Shown here: positions 61,777 through 64,000 of the stretch, in pieces
Layout: the number at the start of each line of letters is the position of its first letter
How positions within the stretch are numbered: position 1 is the stretch's first letter
Assembly: GCF_002251295.1 (NCBI RefSeq)
Contig: NZ_NPJA01000050.1
Span: 1 to 64,000 of the forward strand
DNA from: Prevotella sp. P5-50
GTDB lineage: Bacteria > Bacteroidota > Bacteroidia > Bacteroidales > Bacteroidaceae
DNA: 64,000 bases
Direction: 5' to 3'
The notes under the pieces: model-generated
Seen by the model: the letters and a program-made list of their open reading frames with translations, nothing else
The model's database searches: none
What the model was told of the DNA's origin: nothing
Translations under genes and position numbers: made by a program

Positions 61777-62837
61777 TTGTTGATGATTTCTATCTGTTGT
61801 CTTACTGATTCTTCGTGAATGTTTTCAAATACCTTGGCAACAAACTCTGGTGCCATGCCGCAGAGTGCACCTTGTGCACCTCGTTTGTCGAGGATTTCGT
61901 TATAACGTGATGTCTGAAGTACGGTCATGTTGTGTTCTTTCTTGTAGTGACCTATCTCACGGCAGACACGCATACGTTTTGAGAGCATTTCCATGAGCTG
62001 GTTGTCTATCTCGTCAATCTGCTTGCGGAGTTGTACGATACCCTCTGTGGTGACAGTTTCATCACGTATAACGAGCAACGAGAGGATGTAGTCAAGAACA
62101 TCGGGAGTCACCTGCTGTTTAGCGTCGCTCCATGCCTTGTCTGGATCGCAATGGCTTTCTACAATCAGTCCGTCAAAACCAAGGTCCATGGCTTGTTGAC
62201 AGAGCGGAGCAATCAGTTCGCGTCGTCCTCCGATATGACTGGGGTCGTTGACGATAGGAAGATCGGGAATGCGTCTGTGCAGCTCGATGGGAATCTGCCA
62301 CGTGGGCAAGTTACGGTAAATCTTATTGTCGTAGCTTGAGAATCCGCGATGAATGGCTCCGAGCCTCTTGATGCCTGCAAGATTGAGGCGTTCCAGTGCT
62401 CCTATCCATAATTCGAGATCTGGGTTGGTTGGATTTTTCACCAATACGGGCACGTCTGTACCTTTCAACGCATCTGCGAGGGCTTGCATGGCAAAGGGGT
62501 TTGCTGTGGTTCTTGCTCCTACCCACAACACGTCGATACCATATTTCAGAGCGAGTTCCACATGTTCTGGCGTTGCAACTTCTGTGGCTGTCAACATGCC
62601 TGTTTCCTTTTTCACCTGTTGCATCCATGGCAACGCTTTTTCTCCGTTACCCTCAAATCCTCCTGGCTTTGTTCTGGGTTTCCATATTCCTGCACGAAAC
62701 ATGTGGCATCCGTAATTGGCCAGTTGTCGTGCTGTGGTCATCACCTGCTCTTCTGTCTCTGCACTACAAGGTCCTGCAATGACGAAGGGACGTTCGTTGT
62801 CACTCGGAAGTCTCAAAGGTTCTAATTCCAATTCCAT
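61773..62837 (-). CDS. Bifunctional DAHP synthase / type II chorismate mutase
   Basis: A 354-residue fusion: residues 1-about 260 are a type I-beta (KDO8P-like) DAHP synthase (FVIAGPCSAETEEQ about 18-31; GTDVPVLVKNPTNPD; NDPSHIGGRRELI; DGLIVESHCDPDKAWSDAKQQ). Residues about 265-354 are an AroQ-type chorismate mutase (IVQLRKQIDEIDNQLMEML...). It combines the entry and branch-point steps of the aromatic pathway, and in this fusion the mutase part usually confers feedback control. It lies 51 bp after the aminotransferase. Confidence 0.94.
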   Translation of the reverse strand: MELELEPLRLPSDNERPFVIAGPCSAETEEQVMTTARQLANYGCHMFRAGIWKPRTKPGGFEGNGEKALPWMQQVKKETGMLTATEVATPEHVELALKYGIDVLWVGARTTANPFAMQALADALKGTDVPVLVKNPTNPDLELWIGALERLNLAGIKRLGAIHRGFSSYDNKIYRNLPTWQIPIELHRRIPDLPIVNDPSHIGGRRELIAPLCQQAMDLGFDGLIVESHCDPDKAWSDAKQQVTPDVLDYILSLLVIRDETVTTEGIVQLRKQIDEIDNQLMEMLSKRMRVCREIGHYKKEHNMTVLQTSRYNEILDKRGAQGALCGMAPEFVAKVFENIHEESVRQQIEIINK

Positions 62838-62888
62838 AATATCTTGTTTTTGTTTTTATCTGTTATTTATTATTTACTGCTAAATAGC

Positions 62889-64000
62889 TTATTTTCTCAT
62901 CATATCTGCAATACGTGTTAGTGCCTCCTGTAGTTTTTCCTCTTTGGCACAGAGGGAGATGCGAATATAACGTTTGCCGTTGGATCCAAAGATGAATCCT
63001 GGTGTAATGAATACCCGTGCATCATGGAGTACCTTTTCTGTCAACTGTTCCACATCATCATACTGATCAGGTATTTTTCCCCACAGAAACATTCCTACCT
63101 GATGGGGATCGTAACTGCAATGGAGCGTTTCCATAATCTGCTCTGCATAGTGTCGGCGACGGCGATAGGTGTCGATATTTGCCTCTTGATGCCATTCGTC
63201 GCTATTGTCGAAGGCTGTTGCGGCAGCCAGTTGCAGTCCTCTGAATGTTCCACTGTCTACATTACTCTTCACCTTCAGAATCCATGATATAAACTGAGCG
63301 TTGGTAGCACAGAGTCCTACGCGCCATCCTGGCATATTGTGTGATTTCGACATGGAGTTGAACTCGATACAACAGTCTTTTGCTCCCTCTACCTGAAGAA
63401 TTGAGAGGTGTTCTTCATTGAGGATAAAGGAATAGGGATTGTCGTTGACCACTACGATATGGTGTTTCTTGGCAAAGTCAACCAGTCTTTCATAGGTTTC
63501 GCGCCTTGCATTTCCTCCTGTGGGCATATTGGGATAATTGGTCCACATGAGTTTCACCTTGCTGAGGTCCATCTGCTCCAGTTCGTCGAAATCCGGTTGC
63601 CATCCATTGGCCTCCACAAGATTGTAGTTGACCACCTTTGCTCCAAGGAGTTTGCTCAGCGAGGTATAGGTAGGATAACCTGGATTGGGTACGAGGACTT
63701 CATCGCCAGGATTGACGAAGGCGAGCGTCACATGGAGAATGCCCTCTTTCGAACCGATGAGTGGCAATACTTCAGTTTGAGGATTGAGTTGCACTCCATA
63801 CCATCTATTATAGAATCCTGCCATCGCCTGTCTTAGTTCTGGCGTTCCCATGGTCGGTTGATAGCCATGCGCGTCTGGCTGTTTGGCCACCTCACAGAGC
63901 TTGTCAATAGTCTGTGGTGACGGGGGCATATCCGGACTTCCAATGGCAAGGCTGATAATATCCATACCTTGTGCGTTGAGTGCAGCCACTTCTTTGAGTT
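62889..64000 (-). CDS. Class I/II aminotransferase of the aromatic operon (start beyond right edge)
   Basis: At least 370 residues. The frame continues past the GTG at 63989 (upstream codons give LKE-VAAL) to the window edge, so the true start lies outside. The fold-type I PLP pattern is visible: SPDMPPSPQTI near the start, NYPNMPTGG, NDNPYSF, and the PLP-lysine motif SMSKSHNMPGWRVG (about residues 216-229 counted from 63989). It probably makes phenylalanine and tyrosine from the keto acids, given the downstream DAHP synthase/chorismate mutase and prephenate dehydrogenase. An alanine or LL-DAP aminotransferase activity cannot be excluded. Confidence 0.88.
   Translation of the reverse strand, partial: LKEVAALNAQGMDIISLAIGSPDMPPSPQTIDKLCEVAKQPDAHGYQPTMGTPELRQAMAGFYNRWYGVQLNPQTEVLPLIGSKEGILHVTLAFVNPGDEVLVPNPGYPTYTSLSKLLGAKVVNYNLVEANGWQPDFDELEQMDLSKVKLMWTNYPNMPTGGNARRETYERLVDFAKKHHIVVVNDNPYSFILNEEHLSILQVEGAKDCCIEFNSMSKSHNMPGWRVGLCATNAQFISWILKVKSNVDSGTFRGLQLAAATAFDNSDEWHQEANIDTYRRRRHYAEQIMETLHCSYDPHQVGMFLWGKIPDQYDDVEQLTEKVLHDARVFITPGFIFGSNGKRYIRISLCAKEEKLQEALTRIADMMRK

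Overview
The window is a 64 kb stretch of a Bacteroidota chromosome, most likely a Prevotella-like member of the Bacteroidales. The evidence is the repeated Bacteroidota -7 promoter element (TAnnTTTG, seen about 20 times directly upstream of genes), the Bat aerotolerance operon, a fused LpxC/FabZ, a Rho with a long disordered N-terminal insertion, a serine palmitoyltransferase, a type IX secretion plug protein and a TamL-type lipoprotein. No rRNA, CRISPR array, integrase or prophage structure was found. Four tRNA genes are present (Gly-CCC, Thr-CGT, Pro-TGG, Cys-GCA).

Region 1-10.2 kb is accessory in character. It starts inside an IS1380-type transposase, then carries a RhuM-family gene behind a frameshifted XRE regulator, an unrecognised two-gene unit, a TetR gene divergent from malic enzyme, a MATE transporter and endonuclease III. 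Five of the gaps between these genes are filled by copies of one mosaic intergenic repeat made of small interchangeable hairpins that usually end in GAAATC. All five copies lie in the same chromosomal direction. Some also contain heptanucleotide tandem repeats.

Region 10.3-19.5 kb is the complete Bat operon on the minus strand: moxR, DUF58, a membrane protein, batA, a single ORF in which batB and batC are joined in frame, batD, batE and a PAP2 phosphatase. Region 19.6-29.9 kb is mostly minus strand: a YycJ-like hydrolase, a TamL-type outer-membrane lipoprotein, a DMT transporter, truA, fhs, a GH13 alpha-amylase joined in frame to an AlaX-like tRNA-editing domain, and fabD. The fabD promoter lies in a tandem array of 77-90 bp units whose hairpin architecture is conserved while the stem sequences change.

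Region 30.6-46 kb holds rho-glyA, ribE behind a roughly 195 nt structured leader or ncRNA, HU with an mS38-like 29-residue protein, RNase G and a glycosyltransferase, a hybrid histidine kinase, an EEP-family protein, a T9SS plug protein and a propeller-AraC membrane regulator without kinase or receiver. Region 46-64 kb has serine palmitoyltransferase divergent from a lipid kinase, a long plus-strand cluster (HD hydrolase, lpxD, lpxC/fabZ, lpxA, miaA, PBP1A, helicase, ispE, cysteine desulfidase), and an aromatic amino-acid operon (aminotransferase, DAHP synthase/chorismate mutase, prephenate dehydrogenase) running off the right edge. Most of this part is housekeeping; the main points for a second look are the repeats, the two in-frame fusions and the ribE leader RNA.
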